Positions 14,020-21,768 of a stretch of DNA of 22,275 nt are shown here, piece after piece. Below the pieces are notes generated by a model. The model searched no databases. It was given only the letters and a program-made list of their open reading frames with translations, and was not told the origin of the DNA. The position numbers and the translations under genes were made by a program. The DNA comes from a virus: IMG/VR virus record IMGVR_UViG_3300018048_001491, positions 1 through 22,275 of that record. One strand, 5' to 3'. How positions within the stretch are numbered: position 1 is the first letter of the stretch; each line of letters starts with the position of its first letter.

Positions 14020-14282
14020 CTATCTTCTTTTATTAAATTATAAAGTAATTTTAACTTCTTTAACTGAATTTGTAAAGTTTTATTTCCTTCGTTTGCGTAA
14101 TCTACCACTTCGCTAATTTCTAATTCGGACAAATACCAATCAGGATCTTTAGTTTCTTCAACTAATATTTTTGGTCCTTTACCATTTAATGGTTGACCAT
14201 ACACAGTTTTACCTCCATCAGGAGAAGTAAAAATCATTTCTTCTTGTTTAATACGTTTTCTTTTTTTGACTGCTTTAGGCAT
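14013..14282 (-). CDS. Small basic protein with SPDGGKTVY motif, 89 aa
   Basis: No function is recognised. The N-terminus is a Lys/Arg cluster (KAVKKRKRIKQEE), then TSPDGGKTVYGQPLNG, then a helical C-terminal half (SELEISEVVDYANEG, LKKLKLLYNLI). Small size, basic head and helical tail would suit a transcription or replication accessory factor such as a gp33-type protein, but I see no diagnostic motif. The start shares bases with the upstream stop (TAATG), and it overlaps the next gene by 7 bp. Confidence 0.68.
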   Translation of the reverse strand: MPKAVKKRKRIKQEEMIFTSPDGGKTVYGQPLNGKGPKILVEETKDPDWYLSELEISEVVDYANEGNKTLQIQLKKLKLLYNLIKEDRW

Positions 14283-14788
14283 TATAACAACATTGTGTAC
14301 TCAATACTTTCACATTGACGAGAAATATCTTTTACAAAGAATGCACAGTTTGGATTTTCGTTATCAGTTAGAGGTGTTGTTAATAACTGATTATTTTTAA
14401 TTTTTGGAAAATACCATTTAACATCATTGTAAAAGTTTATCACATTCACTTCAAAAAAGTCTGCTTTGAATCCTTTCAAAGGATTGAATATAAAAGCACT
14501 GAAACCTCGGTCTGCTATACTGGTTAAAGATACAACTTCTACAGTGTTGCTGTCTTCTTTGTCTCCAACTGCTATGCTCCAATCTAAAGGCATAGTAAGT
14601 TCTTTTCCACCAATTTCCAACACAATGGCTGGAGCACTGAATGATTCAATATAAATCAGTGGTAAGAAAAAGAAGTCTGGTTCTTTAGGATTACTGTTGT
14701 CCAAAACTGAAAATGCCATGTCATCTGACACAGTTTGTGGCATCTTGTTAAGGTCGTATGGTATATTGTCTACTGTTAATATTTTCAT
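14282..14788 (-). CDS. Conserved unknown protein, 168 aa
   Basis: I do not recognise a domain. The protein is beta-rich in the first two thirds (FFFLPLIYIES, PAIVLEIGGKELTMPLDWSIAVGD), then FIFNPLKGFKADFFEVNVINFYNDVKWYFPKIKNNQLL and ends with CAFFVKDISRQCESIEY. I recall similar FNPL...DVKWYFPK...FVKD proteins in marine T4-like phages without a function. GGAAGGAA with about 8 nt spacing is a strong ribosome site. This gene begins 2 bp after the nitrilase-family stop, so it is in the same operon. Confidence 0.74.
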   Translation of the reverse strand: MKILTVDNIPYDLNKMPQTVSDDMAFSVLDNSNPKEPDFFFLPLIYIESFSAPAIVLEIGGKELTMPLDWSIAVGDKEDSNTVEVVSLTSIADRGFSAFIFNPLKGFKADFFEVNVINFYNDVKWYFPKIKNNQLLTTPLTDNENPNCAFFVKDISRQCESIEYTMLL

Positions 14789-14790
14789 TA

Positions 14791-15609
14791 TTAATTTCCT
14801 TCCTGATAAGAATATTTTGTGTTAGACGTATTGTAGTAAAAATAGTGTGTGCCTGTTTTGGGTAGTTGTAATACAGTATCGATTGGAAGATAAATTCCTG
14901 ATGTAAAAGACGTTCCTACATCAGTTTCATATCCGTGTATGTGCCAAGGATTATCTACACTGATGATGGGTGTGTTGGTAGCATATGCTATAAATTTTGT
15001 ACAAGCATCATGAAATTCATCATGTATTTTTTTAACCTGAGGTCCTTGATCTTTTTGAGTATTGCTTGAGTGTATTATTAGATCGACGTTTTTTTCTTTC
15101 AACTTTTTGGCTAGATTGTCTCCGCCTGAATAATAATTACCCACCAGATCATTACATATTAACGCACCAACTTTGATTGTTTCGTGTTCTGTGACAAGTT
15201 CTACAACGGGAAATTCATTCCGCTTTTCACAATCTTGATCAAATGATACCAGTTTTGTTTTGAATGTTGATCCAATGTGCTCTCCTTTTTTATTATAGAA
15301 ACGCAATTGATTTGTTTTTTTTCCAAAAAATGGACCATTGATTGTTTCTTTATCGTCCAACCATAGCGTTCCAATAATTAAACCAAGGTTCTTTGAAGAT
15401 GCAAAACTTACTAGTTTTTCCATTGCCTGTTCTGTTTCTTTACAAGTATTGATATTAAAACTAGGAGCATCATAACCACTCAATGATGCTTCTGGTGTAA
15501 ACAGATAATCAACTTTATTTTCTACTGCCCATTCGCAGGCTTTTAAAATTTCGTTGTAGTTGTCTTGAACGTTTCTACTTACTGGTATTTGTGCACCTGC
15601 TATTTTCAT
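14791..15609 (-). CDS. Carbon-nitrogen hydrolase (nitrilase superfamily), 272 aa
   Basis: The Glu-Lys-Cys triad is visible: E40 in LFTPEASLSGY, K117 in TFKTKLVSF and C152 in GALICNDLVGN. Length fits a single-domain member. These enzymes hydrolyse amides, nitriles or N-carbamoyl groups, or serve as glutaminase domains of NAD synthetase. Substrate-side loops are not diagnostic; N-carbamoylputrescine-type amidase, an omega-amidase, or a partner for NAD metabolism are all open. The start is ATG 15609, sharing ATGA with the UvsW stop; an in-frame TTG at 15618 would lengthen the overlap and is less likely. A metabolic hydrolase inserted between uvsW and core unknowns of the replication operon is unusual. 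Confidence 0.85.
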   Translation of the reverse strand: MKIAGAQIPVSRNVQDNYNEILKACEWAVENKVDYLFTPEASLSGYDAPSFNINTCKETEQAMEKLVSFASSKNLGLIIGTLWLDDKETINGPFFGKKTNQLRFYNKKGEHIGSTFKTKLVSFDQDCEKRNEFPVVELVTEHETIKVGALICNDLVGNYYSGGDNLAKKLKEKNVDLIIHSSNTQKDQGPQVKKIHDEFHDACTKFIAYATNTPIISVDNPWHIHGYETDVGTSFTSGIYLPIDTVLQLPKTGTHYFYYNTSNTKYSYQEGN

Positions 15610-17063
15610 TTTGTCCAATCCACTTTCTCTATTGTAAAAGGATAATTTGCTTCTTTGTAAAATTTTTTTCTGTGTGTTAAATGTCTTTTAGCAAATTTAC
15701 AACTTGAAGTTAAATCCCATATCTGTACAAAGTCTTTGTCTTTGGCTTTACGTATTCCTCTGCCGATTGATTGAATTACTCTTACAAATGATTTGCCTGG
15801 CTCAATCAATACAAGATTGAATATTCTAGGAATATTAATTCCCACACTGGCTACACCGTACGTGGCAATAATTACTTTATTAGTACTGCTAGATATTTCG
15901 TCATACTGTTCTTTACGATCTGCTAATTTGGTTTCTCCTTGAATAAACACACTGTCATCTATGATTTCTAATAATTTTTTACCTGCTGTAAGTCTATCAA
16001 TTAATACCAATGTGTTACCGCTTGATTTTATTTTGTTTACAAGTTTACCTAAATACTCAATTCTTTTTTCGTCTGTAACTAAAAACTTTAATTCTTCTTG
16101 ATAATTTTTATACACGTTGGTATCTACCAATTGTACAACATTTACATGACATTTAGATAGCACTCCTTTGTCTTGTAATTCTTTTGCTGATATTTGATTA
16201 ACAACTGGACCAATGCTGGCTAAGATGCTTTGAAATTCAAATTGTTCTTTGGGCACAGTTCCAGTTAGACCCCAACGAACAGGGGAATTTTTTAAATGAT
16301 GTGTGAGTAATTTTTTTAAAACTTCTGCTTTTGCTTGGTGCACTTCATCTATTATAACAGTTTTTACTCCGTCTAAAAACTCTGCTAAACTAAAAACAGA
16401 TTCTCCTGCTTTAGATTTTTTATCTAATACATTAAGACTTTGCCATGTACAAATAGTGTGTGTTCGATTTAATTCTTTTCTATCTCCAAAATAAACTCCA
16501 ACATCTAATCCTACGTTGATGTAATCTTCTTCTGTTTGTGTAACTAATCCTTTGTTAGGCACAATAACCAATGTTCTTCCAAACTTTTCACATATGCTAC
16601 TCAATGCCGCAGTGATAATTGTTTTACCAGCACCTGTGGCAACTTCTTGTAAACTTTGTGGCTCCTTGATAAAATTATTAATCACGTCCACTTGGTAGTC
16701 ACGTAATTCGATTTTTTGTCCTTCGCATTGATGTCCTTTGGGCCACGTTTTATTTCCGAAAAAGTTTTTGTCTACTTTACTAAAAGTTAGATCAAATTTT
16801 TCTCTTTTGTCTACGACTTCTTCGATTTCTACACCTGCTTCATTGAGATATTGAATGATCTTGTCCAGATGATTGACATAACCATTACCACCTAGACCAA
16901 AGAAACCAACTGTACCGTCCCAACGTCCTAGTTTATATTGAGGAAGATATCTAGCATAAGGCACTTGAAATTTAAATTTGTTTGCTATTTTTCTTCGCAC
17001 TTCAACAGGCAGTCCTTCAATTTTTACATTGACTTCGTCGCTTATAATAATTTTACATCTCAT
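15606..17063 (-). CDS. uvsW: UvsW-like SF2 DNA helicase, 485 aa
   Basis: Recombination helicase that unwinds R-loops and branched DNA and supports the switch to recombination-dependent replication in T4. Seen: an N-terminal DNA-binding domain with PYARYLPQYKLGRWDGTVGFF (about 35-56), motif I ATGAGKT (142-148), motif II DEVH (239-242), GLTGTV as motif III-like, and motif VI SIGRGIRK (432-439). Length matches T4 UvsW (503). ATG 17063 is preferred over an in-frame start at 17096, since it shares ATGA with the upstream stop and begins with the domain. It overlaps the nitrilase-family gene by 4 bp. No promoter is seen directly ahead, so it depends on the promoter at 18350-18378. Confidence 0.92.
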   Translation of the reverse strand: MRCKIIISDEVNVKIEGLPVEVRRKIANKFKFQVPYARYLPQYKLGRWDGTVGFFGLGGNGYVNHLDKIIQYLNEAGVEIEEVVDKREKFDLTFSKVDKNFFGNKTWPKGHQCEGQKIELRDYQVDVINNFIKEPQSLQEVATGAGKTIITAALSSICEKFGRTLVIVPNKGLVTQTEEDYINVGLDVGVYFGDRKELNRTHTICTWQSLNVLDKKSKAGESVFSLAEFLDGVKTVIIDEVHQAKAEVLKKLLTHHLKNSPVRWGLTGTVPKEQFEFQSILASIGPVVNQISAKELQDKGVLSKCHVNVVQLVDTNVYKNYQEELKFLVTDEKRIEYLGKLVNKIKSSGNTLVLIDRLTAGKKLLEIIDDSVFIQGETKLADRKEQYDEISSSTNKVIIATYGVASVGINIPRIFNLVLIEPGKSFVRVIQSIGRGIRKAKDKDFVQIWDLTSSCKFAKRHLTHRKKFYKEANYPFTIEKVDWTK

Positions 17064-18343
17064 AGTGTTTCGCTTCCAAAGTGTAGTTGATTCCAAAAAC
17101 TGTCTTGTCCGTTGACTTGTAATTGTAAATCGATATTACTCACATATTTGTCAACCTTAGAATAATTTCTAGTGTTGTCACATATCAATACTGCTTCAGG
17201 TTCCCAAGTAGAAGTCAATAAAGGCTTTGGTATCTTCTTATTTGTAATATACACTATTTTTGTTGTTTTAGCAAGTGAATTATTTAATTGTTTGTCCTTA
17301 ATGTAATCATTAAATTCTTTACCAAAAACAGAATTGCTTTTGCACCTTGACAGTACAGATATTTCATCGCTAGGTATAATGTTTGTAAAAAGTTTGTGTG
17401 TCTTATGAAGATGATTTAGAGTGTCTTCATCGGTATTACTGGGTAAAACAACCAATAAAGGAAATCTTCTCAGTTCTATTATGGTATCGATTACTTGTTG
17501 AAGATGCCACTTGTCTATGTCTAAATTGATTCTAGGCCACTGTCGTTCTAATATCTTTTTTGATAATGATGATAAATTACTTTTGGAACTGTCTAGTTCT
17601 TTGTTATCAAAATAATGAAGTCCCATTTTTTCTTTTCTATCATAGTACAAACATAAATTTTCTTTAACAGGTTCTCCAAAAAATTCGACATAGTGTTGAG
17701 TTATTATATCGGCACTGTGTTTAATCTCATAATCATATATACCCGGCACAAACTTTTCTGGATTTTTTGATATTTTTTCACATTCATTGTAAACATCGAT
17801 TAGAATCGGATCTATGTCTTTGATTTTGTTCTTAAATTTTGATAGAAGTTTGTGCGTTACTTTTTCTGTGTAAGGTAAAATATATTTGTCTTTTAATCTT
17901 TGAGCATAGTATCTGCTAATAGTAGGACCTAGTAAACGTCTAACTTCGTTGATTGTTTTTGTATAAGTCATATTGAACGGAAATCTTATTACAATAACTT
18001 TGGTAGGAATAAATCCGGACCAATATGGTTCTACATAAGCAGATCCATCTTCCAATCTGATATATTCGCTTCTATCCAAATGTCTTAACGGTTGCCTTAA
18101 TGTGTTAACACTGTTCTCCAGGTCAATGCCTCGCATTTTGAATTGTGATTTATATCTGGTGATTAGTATTTTTTTGACTGCTTCTAGTTGCCTATCAGTT
18201 AATGCGGAACCTTTATAAACTTTTTTAGCAATATCGAAAATAATTTTTTTGTCACGATCCAGTACAATGAACGCAGGATTGATTGCTTTGGCAGATAGTC
18301 CTGCCATTAATTCTAGACACTCTTCTATTGTGATTGAACGCAT
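17060..18343 (-). CDS. Unknown protein heading the UvsW operon, 427 aa
   Basis: No family is recognised. The first 110 residues are charged and helical (LTDRQLEAVKKILITRY), a central part carries TKVIVIRFPFNMTYTKTINEVRRLLG and a Lys-rich helical stretch, and the C-terminal 150 residues alternate strands and helices in a Rossmann or RecA-like way (FPLLVVLPSN, TKIVYITNKKIP, EAVLICDNTRNY). A Walker A motif is not present, so a degenerate helicase or non-ATPase partner of UvsW is possible. It is the first gene of the long replication operon, has its own near-consensus sigma70 promoter with a 6-bp gap to the ATG, and overlaps uvsW by 4 bp, which argues for an early role in DNA metabolism. Confidence 0.78.
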   Translation of the reverse strand: MRSITIEECLELMAGLSAKAINPAFIVLDRDKKIIFDIAKKVYKGSALTDRQLEAVKKILITRYKSQFKMRGIDLENSVNTLRQPLRHLDRSEYIRLEDGSAYVEPYWSGFIPTKVIVIRFPFNMTYTKTINEVRRLLGPTISRYYAQRLKDKYILPYTEKVTHKLLSKFKNKIKDIDPILIDVYNECEKISKNPEKFVPGIYDYEIKHSADIITQHYVEFFGEPVKENLCLYYDRKEKMGLHYFDNKELDSSKSNLSSLSKKILERQWPRINLDIDKWHLQQVIDTIIELRRFPLLVVLPSNTDEDTLNHLHKTHKLFTNIIPSDEISVLSRCKSNSVFGKEFNDYIKDKQLNNSLAKTTKIVYITNKKIPKPLLTSTWEPEAVLICDNTRNYSKVDKYVSNIDLQLQVNGQDSFWNQLHFGSETL

Positions 18344-18349
18344 TTCACA

Positions 18350-18378
18350 AGTATAACGGATTTTGGTTAAAAAGTCAA
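18350..18378 (-). promoter_or_regulatory. Near-consensus sigma70 promoter heading the UvsW operon
   Basis: On the minus strand TTGACT (18378-18373), 17 bp, TATACT (18355-18350), then TGTGAA and the ATG at 18343. It has the same 17-bp spacer and very short gap to the start codon as the promoters before gp41 and gp61. It overlaps the last codons of the upstream glycosyltransferase-like gene. Confidence 0.8.
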
Positions 18379-19203
18379 TCTAGAAAAAGGTATACCTTGT
18401 GCTATTTCTTCTGTAGTCCACTCAGTATGAACATAATCATTCAGCCATTGCTGTCTATCAGGGGTCTTTGGGCTGTTAATGGTGCTGAAATCGTGATTGG
18501 CAACGTCATATGCTAGACTTTGTTCTCCTACAAATGCAGGGATTCCATTCAGTACAGCGTGTATGCCTGGATTACTGCTCCAACTTACAACGGCCCAAGC
18601 ATTAGAAAAATTTAAATCAAAATCATCATATGTGTTATCAATCTGTTTTGGAATTTCATAAACAACATTATCCAATCTCAGTTGAGCTGGTAATATGCAT
18701 CTAGGATGCGATCGTACAATTATTTTTCGATCAGTGTGCTGTCGTAAACGTTGAACAGTTTCTAATACATATTGTTCTAATGGTGGCATATTTTTCCACT
18801 GTTCACTTTTGTCGTGTTGTAAGCACAACAATATATGTTCTCCTTGAGTGCGCCAAGGTCTTATGTCTAATCCTAATTGTGCAACTCTTGTGTCATCATT
18901 ATTTTTAGGACCAAAGTCTGCCAGTCTATTAATGCCGTTGATACCAACTTTCCAAGTTGAATTTCTTTTGATACCGCCCACTTCTATAACTAAAACTTTT
19001 TTATTTTGTGATCTAAATTTGTCCCAAACAATTTTATTTTTTATCATCCTGCCATGCCACAATAATGACCATATCACAGGAATATCTGTGTCTATATTGT
19101 TTTCGTCTACAGTGTGTCCCAACTTCAACAGTCCTAATTTCACAGCGTCCCACACAGGAGGACTGTTTAAAGAACCGTAATCTGTAAACAAACTAAACTT
19201 CAT
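18367..19203 (-). CDS. GT-B-like glycosyltransferase / capsule-synthesis-like protein, 278 aa
   Basis: Member of the four-copy family. Seen: HILLCLQHDKSEQW (nucleotide-domain strand and loop), YVLETVQRLRQHTDRKIIVRSHPR, AWAVVSWSSNPGIHAVLNGIPAFVG, and a C-terminal W-L-N-D-Y-V-H-T-E-W-T-x-E-E-I-A-Q-G. The S-W-S-S loop before A-V-L-x-G-I-P is the classical donor-site arrangement of KpsS/KpsC and related GT-B proteins. The N-terminal half (MKFSLFTDYGSLNSPP) starts like the first Rossmann domain. It overlaps the GT-A gene upstream by 11 bp. It is likely cytoplasmic, with no signal peptide. Confidence 0.65.
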   Translation of the reverse strand: MKFSLFTDYGSLNSPPVWDAVKLGLLKLGHTVDENNIDTDIPVIWSLLWHGRMIKNKIVWDKFRSQNKKVLVIEVGGIKRNSTWKVGINGINRLADFGPKNNDDTRVAQLGLDIRPWRTQGEHILLCLQHDKSEQWKNMPPLEQYVLETVQRLRQHTDRKIIVRSHPRCILPAQLRLDNVVYEIPKQIDNTYDDFDLNFSNAWAVVSWSSNPGIHAVLNGIPAFVGEQSLAYDVANHDFSTINSPKTPDRQQWLNDYVHTEWTTEEIAQGIPFSRLTF

Positions 19204-20029
19204 TCCAATATGTCTCTGATCTATTTGAGATCAAATCTTTCTTTTGACTTTTGCCTTGATTTTTTCTAGCACCTTTCATATGATCAAACCATTTTCCTAA
19301 AACTGAATTAATCAGCGGATGTCCACCTCCACCTGTTTTTGCTGTTTGATTAAAAATACTTTCAGCATAATCCAAATAATTTTTATCGATAGGTGTGAGT
19401 TTATTCAGTACATCTCCAAAGACATAACTGTCGTGCCATTCAATCAATTTGAATATACCGTTGTCTGCGTCTTCGTACATACGTTCAAATTCTTTTAAAA
19501 ACTTTTTGCAGGTTTCATTTTTAATATTCAATCCGTAAAATCCACATTCAGGCCAAGTCTGTGATCCTTTACCTCTGCCTACAAATGTTATCCATTTATC
19601 ATTGGGTAATAAATTTTGAAATTGATCATATGAAATAGCAGAGTGTACATAGGTATCTCCATCCATCCATACAGTCCATCCATCTTCTGTTCGATTTACA
19701 GCATCAAACACAGCATATACTTTGTTGGCAAATCTTACAGCGTCCCATTTAAATTCTTTGTGATGATCTCTTGGACGTTTTTCCGGAAAAGGACATTTAC
19801 CATTTGCTTTAGGTACATTCCCCCAACGTGCTTTAAATTGATTAAGTTTGATTAATTCTTTTGCATCAATAATTTCAATTTGAGATGAATCCGGATTTAC
19901 TGGTGAACAATTTTCTGCATACACCAGTAATTTAATTTGTTTATCCACATTACGAGCAAAACTATCTAAGAATCTTTGCCCATATAAATCTAATCCAGGT
20001 TTATGAAATGTTGTTAATACTTTAATCAT
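19193..20029 (-). CDS. GT-A-type glycosyltransferase, 278 aa
   Basis: The key motif is WTVWMDGDTYVHS with D123-G-D125, the DxD that binds the metal and sugar nucleotide in GT-A enzymes. The start MIKVLTTFHKPGLDLYGQRFLDSF and the later CGFYGLNIKNE and EWHDSYVFGDVL fit a GT8-like or related single-domain fold. The start is ATG 20029, which shares ATGA with the upstream stop; an in-frame codon at 20056 would overlap by 31 bp. The C-terminus is Lys-rich (RKNQGKSQKKD). It is encoded between two GT-B-like paralogues, suggesting a joint pathway. Acceptor unknown. Confidence 0.75.
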   Translation of the reverse strand: MIKVLTTFHKPGLDLYGQRFLDSFARNVDKQIKLLVYAENCSPVNPDSSQIEIIDAKELIKLNQFKARWGNVPKANGKCPFPEKRPRDHHKEFKWDAVRFANKVYAVFDAVNRTEDGWTVWMDGDTYVHSAISYDQFQNLLPNDKWITFVGRGKGSQTWPECGFYGLNIKNETCKKFLKEFERMYEDADNGIFKLIEWHDSYVFGDVLNKLTPIDKNYLDYAESIFNQTAKTGGGGHPLINSVLGKWFDHMKGARKNQGKSQKKDLISNRSETYWNEV

Positions 20030-20973
20030 TTTACATATTTTTTTAGGTGTTGCCAAGCCAAGCCCGATTTTACTTCATCCAATGTCCAGTGTATTTGTGC
20101 TATTCGTCTAATCCAAAGTTCTCTATCAAATTCTTTTGGATTTTCAAGGTCTTCCCACTTTTCTAAATTGACTCCTTTAATCTGAGCTCTATCTGGATCT
20201 GTTACCAGTGTTGGTATTCCTTCTATTACTGATGCCACAGTAGGACTAGAGTTATGACCTACAACTGCTTGAGCGTGAACAAATTCATCACGCAAGTCCT
20301 TGGCCCCACTTATAACAATATTGGTATATTGTGGTTGTCCAGAGTTAATCCATTGACGCACAAGCGATTTCCATTGAACAGACATTTTATCACCGGGATG
20401 AAATCTTATTCTAATTTCTTTTTTAGTAAATTTTCTTATTTCTTGTATTGTGTGTTGTAGCCATACGTTTACTTTTAAACCACCCATACTCCAACCACCG
20501 TCTCTTTGACAGCAAACTAAAATGTATTTGCCACCACCCAATCTCCATGGTTTTAAATCTATACCTAAATCTTTTTTGATTAATTCCCAACGCAATGGGT
20601 CTGGGTTATCATAACAATATTCTGCTGTATTAGGAAATATTCCATCATAACCATAACGTAGATAATTTTTAGATTGTGTTGGATCAGCATACAAAAACAA
20701 ACTACTGTCAACAATCATTGTGCGTTTGTTTCTTTTTTGTTGCTCTTCGTACACACTTTTACGCAACATGAGATGTCTATGCTTTTGTGGTTGTTGGTGT
20801 ACAAATCCTTGTAACACTGCTATATCGCTAGGAACTATTGTCCAACCATTACTGATTATCCCTCTATCTCCACATCTATTAACACCTTCAATAAAATTTT
20901 TAATAATCAAAGGCTTTTGTAATTTTTTATTTCCAGGAGGAATAACTTTCATATATCCAACAACACTTATCAT
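20026..20973 (-). CDS. GT-B-like glycosyltransferase / capsule-synthesis-like protein, 315 aa
   Basis: The largest of the four paralogues. Seen: KYILVCCQRDGGWSMGG, WLQHTIQEIRKFTKKEIRIRFHPG, AQAVVGHNSSPTVASVIEGIPTLVT and a C-terminal WIRRIAQIHWTLDEVKSG. The H-N-S-S loop and G-I-P match the GT-B donor site. It overlaps both neighbours by 4 bp (ATGA), so it belongs to a strictly coupled operon. The N-terminal domain (MISVVGYMKVIPPGNKK) differs clearly from its paralogues, as expected if acceptor sites have diverged. Confidence 0.66.
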   Translation of the reverse strand: MISVVGYMKVIPPGNKKLQKPLIIKNFIEGVNRCGDRGIISNGWTIVPSDIAVLQGFVHQQPQKHRHLMLRKSVYEEQQKRNKRTMIVDSSLFLYADPTQSKNYLRYGYDGIFPNTAEYCYDNPDPLRWELIKKDLGIDLKPWRLGGGKYILVCCQRDGGWSMGGLKVNVWLQHTIQEIRKFTKKEIRIRFHPGDKMSVQWKSLVRQWINSGQPQYTNIVISGAKDLRDEFVHAQAVVGHNSSPTVASVIEGIPTLVTDPDRAQIKGVNLEKWEDLENPKEFDRELWIRRIAQIHWTLDEVKSGLAWQHLKKYVK

Positions 20974-21767
20974 AATAGTCCGTGTGCCTCCATAATTCTT
21001 ACTGCTTCACCTGTGCCTAATTCTTTAATGTGGTATTGACAATAAGCCAACCAGTGTTGCCATTTTTCAACCTGATGTTTAGATGGATAAAATGGTGATT
21101 CAATTTTACTTAAATCTTGTGAAGTTACAGAATCAGCCGCTGTCTTCTGCATGGTAAAAGCAGGTACTCCTACACAAACACTTTCTATCGCCGCAATTGA
21201 TTGATAGGTCACTGTGGCATAAATTTTTTCTTTAATAAGATACCAAGGAACACTGCCAGCACCAACTCTTTCATGGCGTTTGCCTTTATCTCTAATAATA
21301 ATTTCTCTATCTGTATATTTTTTTAATTCTGCAACAGTATTCTCCACCCATTGATTTCTGTCAATATTATAAAATTTACAAGGCTTTTCGCTCGGAGTAA
21401 CCAGTAATATTTTTCCTTTGTGATTCTTTCTCCAGTCAACAAATTCTAATTCTGGACTAGTTCTTTTAATTTTTTGCCAACGATCATCAGGCACATTAAA
21501 AACTATGCTATGTTGTACGTCATTCTTTACTACTCTGTGATACAATTTCTTTTTGATTAAATTTCCCACATAACCTGTGTCTATATAATAAAATGTTCGA
21601 CCAGATTTTTTACAATCGTTTATAATTTTTCTTTTGGCTAAACTTCTAAAACTTACTGTGTTTTCTATCGGTAGTTTTTTGATTGCTTCGTAAGGAAGAT
21701 GATGACAGCCTAGGCCTCTAACCCAGTGTTGTAGTATTTCATCTTGTTTGTCAAAAGCATAGTGCAT
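20970..21767 (-). CDS. GT-B-like glycosyltransferase / capsule-synthesis-like protein, 265 aa
   Basis: Paralogue with KILLVTPSEKPCKFYNI, WVENTVAELKKYTDREIIIRDKGKR, ATVTYQSIAAIESVCVGVPAFTM and a final WLAYCQYHIKELGTGEA. It is closest in its second domain to the gene at 6444-7283 (both have a P-S loop and K-K-Y-T-x-R). The start at 21767 lies 1 bp after the upstream glycosyltransferase stop. The nucleotide-sugar site looks intact by motif, although the usual S-S is replaced by Q-S. Function in glycan, DNA or virion modification is inferred from the cluster. Confidence 0.63.
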   Translation of the reverse strand: MHYAFDKQDEILQHWVRGLGCHHLPYEAIKKLPIENTVSFRSLAKRKIINDCKKSGRTFYYIDTGYVGNLIKKKLYHRVVKNDVQHSIVFNVPDDRWQKIKRTSPELEFVDWRKNHKGKILLVTPSEKPCKFYNIDRNQWVENTVAELKKYTDREIIIRDKGKRHERVGAGSVPWYLIKEKIYATVTYQSIAAIESVCVGVPAFTMQKTAADSVTSQDLSKIESPFYPSKHQVEKWQHWLAYCQYHIKELGTGEAVRIMEAHGLL

Positions 21768-21768
21768 A

